Shown: positions 21,555 to 32,748 of the stretch, piece after piece | Position numbering within the stretch: the first letter of the stretch is position 1 | How the letters are laid out: every line of letters begins with the position of its first letter | NCBI GenBank assembly: GCA_009103225.1 | Contig: RHPI01002990.1 | Span: 382,965-446,964 of the forward strand | DNA length: 64,000 bases | Source of the DNA: Chlorokybus atmophyticus | Taxonomy: Eukaryota > Streptophyta > Chlorokybophyceae > Chlorokybales > Chlorokybaceae | Direction of reading: 5' to 3' | Made by a program: the position numbers and the translations under genes | Notes under the pieces: model-generated | Told to the model about the DNA's origin: nothing | The model's input: the letters and a program-made list of their open reading frames with translations, nothing else | Databases searched by the model: none

Positions 21555-22020
21555 GAACGCTCAGCACCGTAAACATTGACATTGTTCAGATGCTAAAAGA
21601 GGCCCGCGTGGGTCGGCATGAAAGGCGGCAAGTATAAATCGATGCATGCCACCAAGGTCTTGCTGATGCCTTCATGGCCACAGAGTGGCATGTTTGCTAC
21701 CAGCAAAAACGGCGGAACGTGCTCACCAATGCGGCTGCCACGCCATCAGTCTCGGATGTTCATAGCGCAATTTACCCAGCTGACGGTGTTGATGTCTCAC
21801 ATATGGACACTACCACGCCTGCACCAACCGCTTTTAACGATATCATGTCGTTGTAAGCTACACCACACAATGAGGCCTCTCAAGACGAGTGGCAATCAGC
21901 TTCAAACGACATCGATGATGCTTGCAATGTAGTCGACAACATTTGATGACGATGACTTCAGCAGATCTGAGAAGTTCGCGCGTGACATGTTGATCTCAAC
22001 ATGATGGGGAGGGATTGTGC
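21555..22020 (+). pseudogene. Decayed sister of the 129-653 fragment
   Basis: 'catgaaaggcggcaagta...catgccaccaaggtcttgctgatgccttcatggccacagag' parallels 100-175. The acidic tail around 21880-21960 parallels 450-550. Interrupted by stops; only one 96-bp unit is present. Confidence 0.65.
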
Positions 22021-22639
22021 TCCGGACTCGATTATGCAAAGCATATTACTTGACGACATGGAGTGTGTTTGAATTATGTACCCATGATGCGTGCACAACC
22101 TAAACTCGACACGCATTGGTTAAGTGAGTTGGTTGCCGTGCTATGCGTCTTTCAATCTCTTGTAATAACTCGTGCATGGCGCTCACCCGCTTCTAAACAA
22201 CATCGGTTGCTCGTAATAGGTTTACTGGTGCACGTGTTTTGAAAAAATGTGAAGCATGCAATCAAAGGAGAATGCAGTCATCGCCATGGCTTTCTTTGTG
22301 TGTCTCGTCAACATGTTCCACCTCATGAAGGTGGAGAATGTCATATGTTGCGCTCTTGTGAAGCTTCGCGGCGCGCTGTGGCTGCATTTAATGTATAAAG
22401 TTTCAAATATACTATAATGTACATATGATATTTCAAGTGCAGCACCATCAGCGTGTGCACGGAAGTAGAAAAAAGCATGCGGATATGTTGCAGACTGCCG
22501 AGAAGATGGCACAGATGCGAATGCAAAGCACGCAGAGTGCGTCCATGCCTTGTCGGATTTCATAGACATGAGTGCATGAAGCAGCCTGCGCCACTCTTGA
22601 GCGCGATTGATGTGCTGCCGATGGCTTTTACCGGATAGG

Positions 22640-22860
22640 TGGAAAGGACCCAAGCGCTTATGCGCAAACGTCTCACCTTCAACCTCTTACAGATGACCGC
22701 TCTCCCCGACTCTCTTTTTGATCGTTGCAAATCCGCTACACGTTGCTGTACATGTGTGCATCATAATGCACTTGAACGTTTAATGACGGCTGCTACTCAG
22801 GATGTGGAGTCTTTACACAGCCCCTCGTCATCGAGCTACGTCATGTTAATTACAATGTAT
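22640..22860 (+). pseudogene. Remnant including the last-exon border
   Basis: 'ggatgtggagtctttacacagcccctcgtcatcgagcta' matches 55651-55690 (last exon) with the acceptor AG changed. Upstream 'acatgtgtgcatcataatgcactt' matches the preceding intron at 55601-55624. Introns are thus retained in the decayed copies. Confidence 0.65.
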
Positions 22861-23227
22861 GCTACAAATACTCATGATCCATGTTCCTTGCCATTATATA
22901 TTTAAAATTGACGTTCAATTCGCAAGGAATATAGATCATAGAAGCGCATATGCATCCTTGCCTTGGAATTGATTGCGGAGCCTTGCGAAGTTGTTGAATT
23001 TTTGCCAGGTAAAAGAATGCTTAAACGATTTTCGAGTATGGGCTTCAGATGGATGCGATGCGTTACTGTCGAGATGAATAACATAATGCTGCACACGACA
23101 CGCATTGTCCAAATGCGTCAATTGTCGTGCTGTGCATTCTGCAATCTCTCTTTATAACTCGTGCATAGTCACCATGCACTATGAGCACGGTGCTCACATT
23201 CTATTACTGCACTCGCGTCATCTTAAA

Positions 23228-23545
23228 ATAACGTGGGCGTCTTTACAATCGTTGAACTTGACGAGTTGAGCGCCCGTCACATCATCGCTGGCAAGCGGAA
23301 TGCAAAGGCAATTTCTGGAGGGGCGGGTTTGGTTTGGCCACCCAGCGTAAAACAACATGCATCAATTCATTTTCGGTGCAGCAACAAGCTCCCCTTGCTT
23401 GTGCACGTATTCATGCATTAGCTTCGGTTTGCCCAACACCGGTATCAAAACCGCAAAATCTTGAGGCCACATGGGGCCTCAATCCTCGCATCATCGATGT
23501 GACGTGGGACGACCATGCTAAGCGCGCATTGCAGCTGTAAGTAGT
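23228..23545 (+). pseudogene. Decayed exon-9-like copy with intron donor
   Basis: Follows 53935-54245 almost end to end: VGVFTIVELDELSARH, then KLPLLVHVF, then NPRIIDVTWDD and '...cagctgtaagtagtag', which reproduces the exon/intron border at 54236-54255. A deletion or insertion around 23300 and stops break the frame. The retained donor argues for DNA-level duplication and against a retrocopy. Confidence 0.8.
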
Positions 23546-23739
23546 AGTGGACGTTGACAATGTCTATTACAGCAATTGGATTGCTGCACATCCAGCCTGC
23601 ACACATAGGCACACGCACATGTGCAAGCGCATGCAAGGGCGTGCTTTGAACAGTGCCTACACACATGCACGTACACGCATTTCATGATACTTTAGCACAT
23701 GTGACGCGCATGTTGCACGGACTTTTAAAGCTGAGTGCT

Positions 23740-24130
23740 GCACTGAAACAGGAAGAACCGACTGGAGTAGGCTGATGCTCCATGCAGGCGGCTAAAATAA
23801 GCCATTTTAAAATCTGTTGCACACACGCGCTCATCAGAGGACCGCTGCAGCATCACCCAGCTTCTCATTGCCCGTTTTGCAGCGCTTGCTTCGTGCAATG
23901 CACGATGTGGGCGCGGAATGTTGTGCACATTTGCGGCAGTACTTTAAAAGAGGCGGGAGCTTACGTCGCTGCACGAGGTGCCAAGTTCAAGGCGTTTTGC
24001 GCTTCGGAAGGGTTGATAAACACATACACGACGGGCAAGTTTGCAGCGCTTTACAAGGCTCATTTTCCTCGTGCGGCTGAAGCCAACATCGGGCAGCATT
24101 CATTTAGCACTCAACTACTTTTATCTGGTC
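23740..24130 (+). pseudogene. Decayed exon-10-like copy with internal deletion
   Basis: 'gctgcactgaaacaggaagaaccgactggagtaggctg' reproduces the intron end and exon start at 54369-54403. After a deletion of about 0.3 kb it continues with MWARNVVHICG, TLKEAGAYVAARGAKFKAF, AAL and SPRA-like parts of 54770-54940. Confidence 0.75.
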
Positions 24131-24199
24131 TACTTTGGGCTTTGCTAGGTGCGGATTGGGCATTTATTTGAAGAAGTGTTCACTATTGCTTTGATCGCT

Positions 24200-24600
24200 A
24201 ATGTCTTAGCACGCTGACCAACACCAGATACATTGTATCAGGTATGAACATATGAGATTATGGATCAATAATCCTTGCGGTTGAGACTAAAGTTGGGTTT
24301 AAAGTTCATTCTCACGTAATCATGCAAGGCGCATGCATATTTGCCTTGCGATTTATTGCGGAGGCTCTAAAAATGTAGCGATTCAACTTTTGCCGTTTCA
24401 AAGAACGCGCTAAAAACGCTCAGATTTGTGCACACAAGTCGTGTCTCAAAAAGTGACTTTGTTTGTTTACATGCAACGCGTCAATGTAAAAATGAACAAC
24501 ATGATGACGCACATGACACGCATTGTCCCAAAGTGTATGTTGCCGTGCTGTGCATCTCGTAAACACAGACTATAGCTCGTGCATGGTGCTCGCATGCTGT
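24200..24600. other. Noncoding spacer of the decayed array
   Basis: Repeats the unit spacer seen at 1540-2050: 'cttagcacgctgaccaacaccag', 'gacacgcattgtcc', 'gcatggtgctcgcatgctgttag'. No gene. Confidence 0.5.
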
Positions 24601-24604
24601 TAGA

Positions 24605-25270
24605 CATTATGGGTGTCTCCACGAGCAAGAAACTCCACGAGTTTAGTGCCTGCAACATCATCGCCAACAAGCGGAATGCAGAGGCAATGTGGGAGGGGCG
24701 GGTTTAGACTGACCACCTGGCGTTTGCGAGCCAGAGGTTGCGGAGGCAGCAGCCGCGTTGCAATTGTGTAGGCGCGCAATGCCGTTTAAATCACCAATGT
24801 CAGCTTGAAAGAGGAGCTTGGGACGCTGCACGAGGTGCCAGCTCCAAGGCGTTTTGCGCTGCTGAAGGGTTAATTGACACATACAAGACGGGCAAGCTTG
24901 CAACATATTGCAAGGCTCATTCTCGTCGCGCAACAGCGAGCAGCCGCAATTGACACCTTAAGCTTGCCAGGCGGAGAAGTTGGACGACATTGGTAAGGAG
25001 ATATTGCAAGTGAGCGCACACTAACGCAAAAATGAGGACATCATTCTTCGAGAGCTGATGTGTGATGACTAAAGCTATTTTTTAACACGCAATGTGTTGA
25101 TGAACGACAATGTGCATGATGTTGGTTATGCTCATATCAATTTGTTTTGTATGTTACCATTAAGAGGACAGCAACAATGATAACAACGAAGGGGGCGGAC
25201 TTTATGTGGACCAGCACGTCCTTATGTGACAAGAGAGGAGATAAAGACACAGCTAACACGTCAATTGGCT
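24605..25270 (+). pseudogene. Decayed copy spanning exon 9, 10 and 11 remnants
   Basis: Exon-9-like start at 24607-24700, then a jump to the GAWDAARGASSKAF stretch of exon 10 (24730-24960). At 25165-25265 comes 'aggacagcaacaatgataacaacgaagggggcggactttatgtggaccagcacgtcc', matching exon 11 (55213-55270). Introns between them are partly retained. Heavily mutated. Confidence 0.7.
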
Positions 25271-25824
25271 TGCACATTTGCTGCTGCTGCTACATAAAGC
25301 AATAACTAGCCATCTTATCATTCTCGGTGGTGAGTTGTTGTTGTGGTGGTGGTTGTTGTCATTACAAGTGTGTTGCAACTATTGTAGATATTGTAGCGCG
25401 CGTGTGTGCGTTCAAGCGCACTTGCGCGTGTGTGGGTGTGGCTAGAGTCCGAGAGTGGGTACACTACGGCGTTGATGTTTTATCGTGTTGACCGACATCA
25501 ACTACGCCGTATTAAGTATACAATAATTCAGATTTGAAATTTGCCTTTGAAAGTTCATTCGGATAACGTCATGTAAGGTGCACGCATCGTTGCATCAATT
25601 ACAAGGCCTTGCAAAATGTTAATGAATGACTTTTTGCCACGGCAAAATAGCTCAAACATATGTGCACACAAGTCGCAATCCGGATGTTAACATGTTTGGC
25701 AACCGCAACATGTTAATGTCGACATGAACAACGACACGTACTGTCTGCGTGTGTTGGATGCCGTGCCAAACATCTTTTCATCATCCGAAATAACCCGTGA
25801 CGGTGCTCGCAAACCGCTACATAA
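25271..25824. other. Noncoding spacer with imperfect hairpin
   Basis: At 25459-25513 'tacggcgttgatg' and 'catcaactacgccgta' form an imperfect inverted repeat related to the hairpins at 21069 and 38886. GT-rich run at 25335-25440, as in the intron after exon 11 of the preserved gene. No gene. Confidence 0.5.
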
Positions 25825-25953
25825 CATGGGTATCTTTGGAATCCATGAACTTGATGAGTTCATTGCTCGTCACATCACCGCCGACAAGCATAATACGAAA
25901 GCAATGTAGGAGGAGCGGCTCAAATCTAATCATCAAGCGTATAGCAACATCAT
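25825..25953 (+). pseudogene. Decayed exon-9-like copy split by the CACTA insertion
   Basis: 'gggtatctttggaatccatgaacttgatgagttc...cacatcaccgccgacaagcataatacg' follows 53936-54020. It stops at the target site CAT (25951-25953) and continues at 38135. Confidence 0.78.
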
Positions 25954-25969
25954 CACACGGCGCCTGCAG
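25954..25969 (+). repeat. CACTA left TIR
   Basis: 16 bp, 15 matching the complement of 38119-38134, preceded by the target duplication CAT. Confidence 0.92.
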
Positions 25970-25974
25970 CAGAA

Positions 25975-26450
25975 TCCGTTCTCGGCACAAGCCAGTTGTG
26001 CCGTCAGCGGCACCTGCCTTCGAGTTCTGCGAGCAGTTCTTCTTCCAAGACGGCACAAGTCGCTTTGTGCCGGCAGAGGATCGTAAGTCACCATCTGTCA
26101 GCCGGCACAAGCTGGTTACTGCCGCTGACGGGGCAAACTGCGTTGGGCCGACCTCGGCACAGCAGTACTTCTAACGTCTTCGGCACAGCAGCGACCCCAC
26201 CGTCTTCGGCACAGCAGCGCTTATGCCGTCTTCGGCACAATAGCACTTCTGCCGACTTCGGCACAGCAGCGATCCTATCGTCTGCGGCACAGCAACGATC
26301 CTGCCGTTTTCGGCACAATAGCACTTCTGCCGACTTCGGCACAGCAGCGCTTCTGCCGTCTTCGGCACAGTAGCACTTCTGCCGACGTCGGCACAGCAGC
26401 AGCAGCAGTCGTGCCGTTGACGGCACAGCTCCTGGTGTGTCGACCTCGGT
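25975..26450. repeat. Left subterminal repeat block
   Basis: More than 20 copies of CGGCACA or TGTGCCG, often as palindromes (TGTGCCGTCAGCGGCAC, GCCGACTTCGGCACA), at about 15-25 bp spacing. Such arrays near both ends bind the transposase in En/Spm-type elements. Confidence 0.88.
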
Positions 26451-26559
26451 GGACCAGCAGTCATTTGATAACGGCCCAGCCATTCATTCCAACATTAGCA
26501 GCACAATATAGCAGGCATATGCAGGCAAATTGCAGGCAGTTTTCCTGGTAAAGAAATCT

Positions 26560-26780
26560 TAACCTCATATGGAGTTTACATTGTACCATGTACTCTTAAC
26601 TAGTACTAGAATAGGCTCCAATTGTTTGCAAGAAGCTAACTGCTACCAGGAAGCTAACTGCTGGTAGCAAGCTAAACTGTTAGCAAGAAGTCAGACTTTT
26701 AGCAGGAAGCTAGACTGGCGGCTGCAAGGAAGCTGCATGGAAGCTAGACTGGGTGCTGCAAAAAAGTTGAGCGAAGGTCT
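26560..26780. repeat. Degenerate 'AGGAAGCTAGACTG' direct repeats
   Basis: About eight variants of 'gcaagaagctaactg / gcaggaagctagactg' in tandem between the subterminal block and the first gene. Noncoding. Confidence 0.65.
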
Positions 26781-26796
26781 TCACCTTGGTACCCAA

Positions 26797-29201
26797 TTAT
26801 GGACCGGGTTGGCGCTTGGCTTGACTATTCCAGTGCCAGCCATAGCGTGCTTCTCCAGAGTCATCCTGTACCAGCCAGCGCTTGTTGACTGCAAATGTAA
26901 CAAGCATGAGACCGATCTGCGAGTCAGTGAACTTTGCAAGCAGATGGTCCTCCTTCGGTAGCCTCCCAATCTGCGTCCCGTATGTCCCCCTCCAGGAAGT
27001 GTACACCTCCAGCAAGCTCTCGCGGTTGGGAACATTGGCGCACAAGGTATTGCAGCAGATGCTAGCCAAGTGCATGAGGTGGTCAGAGCAACGATTGATC
27101 TGCAAGCAAGCATTGTTACAAGTGTGCATCATGCAAGCATGCTGCACACGTTACAGCCCACTGCAACGTTCTTACCCTCTGATTGATGTCATGCTGGTCT
27201 TCTGGCTGCACGCGCTTGTCAACCACGAGCGCGCGAACGCATCTTGGGGTGACTTCTGCAATGCAGTCGCCTGAAGAGCAGTCTGAGCAAGGGCAGACTG
27301 CAGACGGGGCTACCAAGGATGCAGGCCAAGCACAACTGCGTCCCTGCATCACTCAAGCAGCCGCATTGCATGTCACGCATATAATCTTCCTTGCAGTTAC
27401 GCTTGCAATGTGCTGTGCCGCAGCACACACTCTACTACGCTCACCAAGATATTGCTGCACAAGTGCTCGTCCCCGGTCATCTGGCCAGCATACCCGTCCG
27501 TGTCACGTACTGGCATGTAGACGCGTTGATCACCGATACCCTTGGCGTTGTACCACTCCAGCACCTTCACTTTGTAGCTGCGCCAAGGAGTCTCTTGCTC
27601 AAGCACCTCCAGTACTTGACCGCGCCCAACAGCCACAACCCTGCGGCTGCTGCTGCCGCTGGTGCTTGCAGCATCTCCTGCGGGTCTGCAGCACCAGCCG
27701 CATATGAATTCCTTACGAGTGCGGGTGCAAAGGCCTTGTGCAAGAGGATAAATGGCGTACCTGAAAGCCACCCAGTCCTCACGCAGCTGCGCTTGAGAAG
27801 GCGGCTCAGCAGTCAACAAGGCAAGCAGCACAGCATTTTGGCTGGAGGGAAAGTCTGCAACGGTGAAATGTGGGCCAAGCCCGTAGTCTGTGCGCGAGCG
27901 GCGTGGAGCTGGCTCCTCTGCGTCAGCGCGCTTCTCAGCGCGTGCAGCGCGCATCTTCTCCTTGCGCTGCTCACGGGTCAAGCCTACCGTTTCGCCTGGC
28001 GTTAATGGATGGCCCCGTCTTGCATTATCCACAAACCGGCGGATTTGCTCACGAATCCATTCTGCAAACAAGAGGCAGTGAGCAGTCATTCTGCAGGAAG
28101 CACAAGACATCTGGCAGGTGGCATATAAACGCACATGCACATAGGCAGACGCAGATTACTTACTTGCAGGCCAGCGCAATGTCTGTCCGTTGATCTCCAG
28201 CGGAGTGTGATTCTGCATTACATCCGCCACCACCTCCTCCCTCATGTCATAATCTGGGCCGGCCCGATTGAAGCTCCTGCCAACACAGTGGTCTGGGAAC
28301 TTGGCCCACAGCTTCTCCTTTAGAAGCTTGCGGTTGTCCTCCTGTATTCTCCACTGTGTCTCGTCCTTCTTCTTCAAGTAAGCTTGCCCATTTAGCTCTA
28401 GTCCCCTAGGCTTGTCAGCGACAGGGGCAAAGCACTTTTCCTCCAGCTTTGCCTTCTTGACTGCCTCTGACTCGTCTTCGCAGTTAACTTCATCAACAGC
28501 TCCTGCGCACAAGGCCAACAGTCAGCGCATGGCACTTGCAAAAGAGAGCAAAGCAAGCAGAGCTTTAGCCAAGCTGCAGCTTCAGCTATGTTGCAGTTGC
28601 GGCTTGGCTAACGCTGTTGCTTGACTGAAGCTGCAGACCGAAGCGTACAAAATACAGCAAGTAGAGCTTCACCCAACCTACCACTCCAGCTAAACTGCAG
28701 CTGCGGCTTGGCTGAGGCTCTGCTTGGTAGAAAGCCGATATGCAGCTTTTACTCAAGCTGCAGCTCCAGCCAAGCCGCAGGTTCAATTGAGTTGTAGTTT
28801 CAGCTTGACTGAAGCTGCAGACCAAAGCATACCAATGAGCAAGCAGAGCTTCAGCTGCAGGAGCAATTAAGTTGCACCAGCAGCTTGGCAGCAGACTAGT
28901 TGAAAGCAAGCACACCTGTGTCCCCAGGTTGTGCTCCCGCCTCGTCTTGCTCCTCTTCATCTTCAGCTTGCAACCTCGGCTCATCCCTGTTTAACTTCTG
29001 CACGTCTTCAAGGATCCGCGAAGCAATGCTCAGCCTAGGTGTGATCTGTGCAAGAATTTCTGCTGAGAGGCTGTAGTAAGCTTCTCCATCAATCTCTTCC
29101 TCCTTGAACTTCTCCGCTATTGCTTGTGCACTTGGAACCCCTCTCAACAATTTAGCTACCCGTTTGGAGATAAGCTCAACGCTCATCCTATACACTGACA
29201 T
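26797..29201 (-). CDS. SAM-domain-like protein of the CACTA element
   Basis: Exons joined in phase: 29201-28916, 28502-28164 and 28061-27445 (introns GTGTGC...GCAG and GTAAGT...GCAG). The first 95 residues contain a SAM-like fold pattern (KLLRGVPSAQAIAEKF, EEEIDGEAYYSLSAEIL, RLSIASRILEDVQKL), normally a protein-protein interaction module. A lysine-rich middle and a basic stretch (TREQRKEKMRAARAEKRADA) follow. Downstream exons probably lie at about 27330-27178 and 27105-26797 (the latter with NRESLLEVYTSWRGTY and a stop at 26797), joined by a GTAAGA intron. The exact acceptor of the fourth exon is uncertain. No known transposase motif is seen. Its place beside the transposase suggests an accessory role. 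Confidence 0.6.
28540..28915. repeat. 'GAAGCTGCAG' repeats inside an intron
   Basis: The first intron of the SAM-like gene is filled with variants of 'agctgcagctycagc' and 'tgactgaagctgcagacc' (duplicated at 28622-28650 and 28805-28830). This is probably an internal repeat expansion. Confidence 0.65.
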
Positions 29202-29600
29202 TGTGCTTGAGAGCAGCACACAACCTTGCAGCTTGGTAGCAGCTAGAAACAGCTTCCAGCACCGCAACCTAGCAAGTAGGCCCGGAAACGCCAAGACGCA
29301 AAACAGTCAACCACCGATTTCACTCCCGCCACCACCTTCACTACCGCCACCTCCGCCGCCGCCACCGCCGCCGCCGAAGCACTGCGGACAGCTGTGCTTC
29401 TTCGGAGTCTTACTGCGCAGAAGTCAGCTGCGCACAAGTTAGGGTAGGGTTAGGGTTAGGGTTAGGATTCCTGAGTAATAAATTGCCACAGCAGCATACA
29501 TAGGACATACAACTGGCTATTCCTGTGTGTGGCGGCGGCGTGCTTGGTGGCCTCGGTTTGTGAAGCGTTGAGCTGTTGCAGCGTATTGAGCATAGCAAGC
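29202..29600. promoter_or_regulatory. Divergent intergenic region between SAM-like and BED-like genes
   Basis: The two genes start about 400 bp apart and face away from each other, so this stretch should hold both promoters. It contains a CCACCGCC-rich tract (29330-29375) and the telomere-like array. No TATA box is obvious. Confidence 0.5.
29439..29466 (+). repeat. Short interstitial TTAGGG array
   Basis: 'agttagggtagggttagggttagggttagg': four to five TTAGGG-type units within the CACTA element, 135 bp upstream of the BED-like gene start. TTAGGG is the telomere repeat of many protists and some green algae. A shorter 'gctaaccctaa' lies at 44933 and its mirror. Confidence 0.8.
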
Positions 29601-32600
29601 ATGAAGGGCAAGGCAGAGGCTAGTGCATACTGGCAGTCTGGTGCAGAGCAGCCTTGGCGCTGCAAATATTGTCAAGTCTTGTTGCAGAGGTCCGTTGTCA
29701 GCAAGGTCAAGCAGCACATTGGCTCCCTCACCTGCACCAAGATTCGTGTGGGCCCTGAACAGTTTGAGAAACTGCCAGGAGCAACGCCCAAGGAGAAGCT
29801 CCCTCACGGCTCCGAGTTGCAGCAGCTCACCGACCAAGTTGTGCAGCAGATAAAGGTGAGCTTGCTTGGTTCATGCTTACATAGCTGCATTTTTGCAAGT
29901 TTTATTGTCTGTGTTCAAGCTGCTATCTGTATGTATGCTGCTGCTGTAGGTATGCTGCTGCTAGCTGTATGTATCTCTGTCTGTGTATGCATCTCTGTCT
30001 GTTTATGTATCTTTAAAGCTGAAGTAACTACCCATACAGGACGGTGAGCACTTGGCAAAACCGGAAGATTGGGGACCTAGCGGCCCCCCCGAAGGTTGGA
30101 AGCTGGAGAAGACTTCAACCGGGCACAAATGGGTGTACACGCATCCTCCCAATCCAGCTGCATCAGAGCAGAAGGACAAGGGGAAGGAGGAGGAGCAGGA
30201 GGAGGAGCAGGAGGTGTCGGATGAGGAGGAATCAGAGGAGGAGGAACCACCAGCAGCTGAGACCCCAGCAAAAAAGCCAAGACAAGAATCATCCTCCAAG
30301 AAGAACGGCCAGCCTTCAGTTCCACAAACGCCAGCAAAGTCTACCAAAGCAACGCGGTCTGGAAGTGTAAGCAAGCATCTACATGCAGCCAAGCTTGTGG
30401 ATGTAGGGTCTGACGGATGCACATTGACTGACTGAATGCATCTGCCCTGCAGGCGCATGTCAAGCCCACAGAACTGGCACACCCTACCTGGGTCATGGTG
30501 CTGGCCACCGAGGAGCTTGTGGACAACTTGAACGAGGTAAGTCCACAACCCGGTCTTGATTGCTTCAGTTTGCGCTTCATTGGTGCATTTACGAATGGCA
30601 CAGGCTGTCAAGAAGATGTCTTTAGTGTCTAAACGCGTGGAGAGAATGCTAGACCTTGCAGCTGAGGAAAAACAGAGCTTGCAACAATTGCGGAACACCA
30701 TCCAAACGGAGAGATCACAGTCGCTGACTGTTCTTGACAACATGAATTCTTGTCGTGAAATCTTGAAGACTGAAAGAAAACAGCTAGACTTGGACAAGGT
30801 CTTTGGTGTGTTTACTCTTTGTGCATTCTGCAGGGGATACACTGACTGGTACACTCACCTTGAGTTGTATGTGCTTGCAGGCAGCAGCCAAGGCTCTTCT
30901 GAAAGAAGCTGCCAGGGAGCACAAGGAGCTGCGCACTGCACGCGAAAAGCTGGAGAAAGAGCGCAAGGTGCTGGAGGACAGATTACGCAAAGAGGCAAAC
31001 ACTCCCTCAGCTCTGCTGCGCGAGACCCATAACACCGTAAAGATCAACGAGCAGCACCTCTTGGAGATCAGGCGTATGCTGGCGGGTGGTCTTCAACAAG
31101 CTTCAACAAGTAGCTTCCATTCTCTGCCGGGACCCGAGGCGATGGAGGTGGAGGCGAGGAGCCAGCAGGAGCTGGAGGAGGAGAGGAGGAGGCAGGAGGA
31201 GGAGGCAGAAAGGAAGAGGCAGGAGGAGGAGGAGGAGGAGAGGAAGAAGAAGGAGGAGGAGGAGAGGAAGAAGAAGGAGGAGGAGGAGAGGAAGAGGAAG
31301 GAGGAGGAGGAGAGGAAGAGACAGGAGGCGGTCGCACGGCTACAACAGGAGGCTGCGCGCTTAGGGTTCGTCTTGAAGACGCCGGTGGATGAAGAGGAAG
31401 AAAAGGAGCAGCAGGCGGAGGAGCGGAAGAGGAGGCTGGAGGAGGAGACGAGAAAGAGGAGGGAGCAGGAGGAGAAAAAAAGGAGGGAGGAGGCGCTGTT
31501 ACGGCTACAGCAGGAGGCTGCGCTATTAGGGGTGACCGTGGCCCCACAGCCTTCAGATTCTGCTGCGGGGACCTCACAGCCTTCACCTTCCGCTACTTTA
31601 ACTGCGTCGGAAGAACAAGAGCAGGAAGAACAATCTTCCAGTGACGAGGACGAGGAGAAAGAACCCGCTCCGGCTGCCACGACAGCTCCCGCTCCCGCTG
31701 CCACGACAGCTCCCGCTCCCGCTGCCACGACAGCTCCTGCTCGTAAGTTTTTATCAGTGAATGTGTGAGACTGCAGGAGAGACTGTAGGAGAGACTGTAG
31801 GAGAGACTGAGCTTGTTTATGTGTGTTAGCAAGAGAAAGAACTCGAATGCCAAGAACACATGGAGGGTAGGTCCGGTAAGATTAGCTCAAAAGATGGAGA
31901 TTACCTGCTTGTGAGCTTGTGAAAGGTGATCGGTTGCTGTGGTTGCAGAAGCCGGCGAGGATGAGGAGCAGGAGGAGGAGGAGGTGCTGGGGGTTCCCCC
32001 GGGAAACGCATTCCTCGCGCTAGAGGAGTATCTGGCGCAGCAGCAGCTGCAGCAGCAGCAGCAGATAGTGCCAGCACCCCCACAAAACCCAGTTCAAGAC
32101 ATTGACCTCATGAGGCAAATGTCAGATCTGCAACAGAGGTACCAGGAGCGTGTCAGGCAGATCAGGACGTTGCAGGCCTGGCGGAGCAACATGTCGGAGT
32201 TAGTCAGGGAACAGGTAGAGGAGCGTGACAGGCAGATCAGGAGGTACAGGGCACAGCTTCAAGAGCGAGAGAGAGAGATCACAGCTTACCGCGCACAGCT
32301 CAATAGGTTGCAAGTGTCTCCAACCTACGTTGTGCCTCAAGCATTGGAAGCAGTTCCAATGCCTTCTTCACCTCTCATTGCTATTCCCGCTCTGCTGCCT
32401 GGAGGTAGAGGAGCCATGTCTTTGCCTGCGATTCCCGAGGATACTACACCTCCAGCTGCTCGTCCTGCTCTGCTGCCTTCAGCTCCACGTGGACATGGGC
32501 ACAGAGGTAGAGGTAGGGGCTTCTCGCTGGTCATGCATGGATCTTCAGCAGAGTCCACTGGCGGACAAGAAGCTGAACCTCCAACGAGACGACGAGGTGG

Positions 32601-32625
32601 TCCTCCACGCTGCAACACGCACTAG
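29601..32625 (+). CDS. BED-like zinc-finger, coiled-coil protein of the CACTA element
   Basis: Six exons, 29601-29855, 30040-30366, 30453-30536, 30604-30798, 30881-31742 and 31949-32625, join in phase with GT-AG introns to a 799-residue protein ending at TAG. Residues about 18-45 have WRCKYCQVLLQRSVVSKVKQH followed by C, which fits a BED-type CCHC/H finger, a DNA-binding fold common in transposon proteins. An acidic, P-rich region (KGKEEEQEEEQEVSDEEES) follows. A long charged coiled coil has EERKKKEEE repeats. Three PAPAATTA repeats lead to a second coiled coil and an RGRGRG-containing basic C-terminus. By analogy with TnpA of En/Spm it may bind the subterminal repeats. This is inferred from position and the finger only. 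Confidence 0.75.
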
Positions 32626-32748
32626 TTTGGTGATAGTTATGTGTAGATTGCGTGGCTTAGGAGCGACTTACAGTGATGCTGCTGTACATATATACAAGCC
32701 CTTTTCTGCTTGATACCAGACTGCATGCCAAGGCACAGCTCACCTTAA

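Noticed and set aside
25975-26450. CRISPR-like array of regularly spaced repeats
   Set aside because: The repeat is 7 bp, palindromic and irregularly spaced, at both ends of a CACTA element in a eukaryotic sequence. Subterminal binding sites explain it.
31068-31728. Minus-strand open frames rich in P and S opposite the EER repeats
   Set aside because: They are antisense shadows of the coiled-coil exon 30881-31742, which has matching splice phase on the plus strand.
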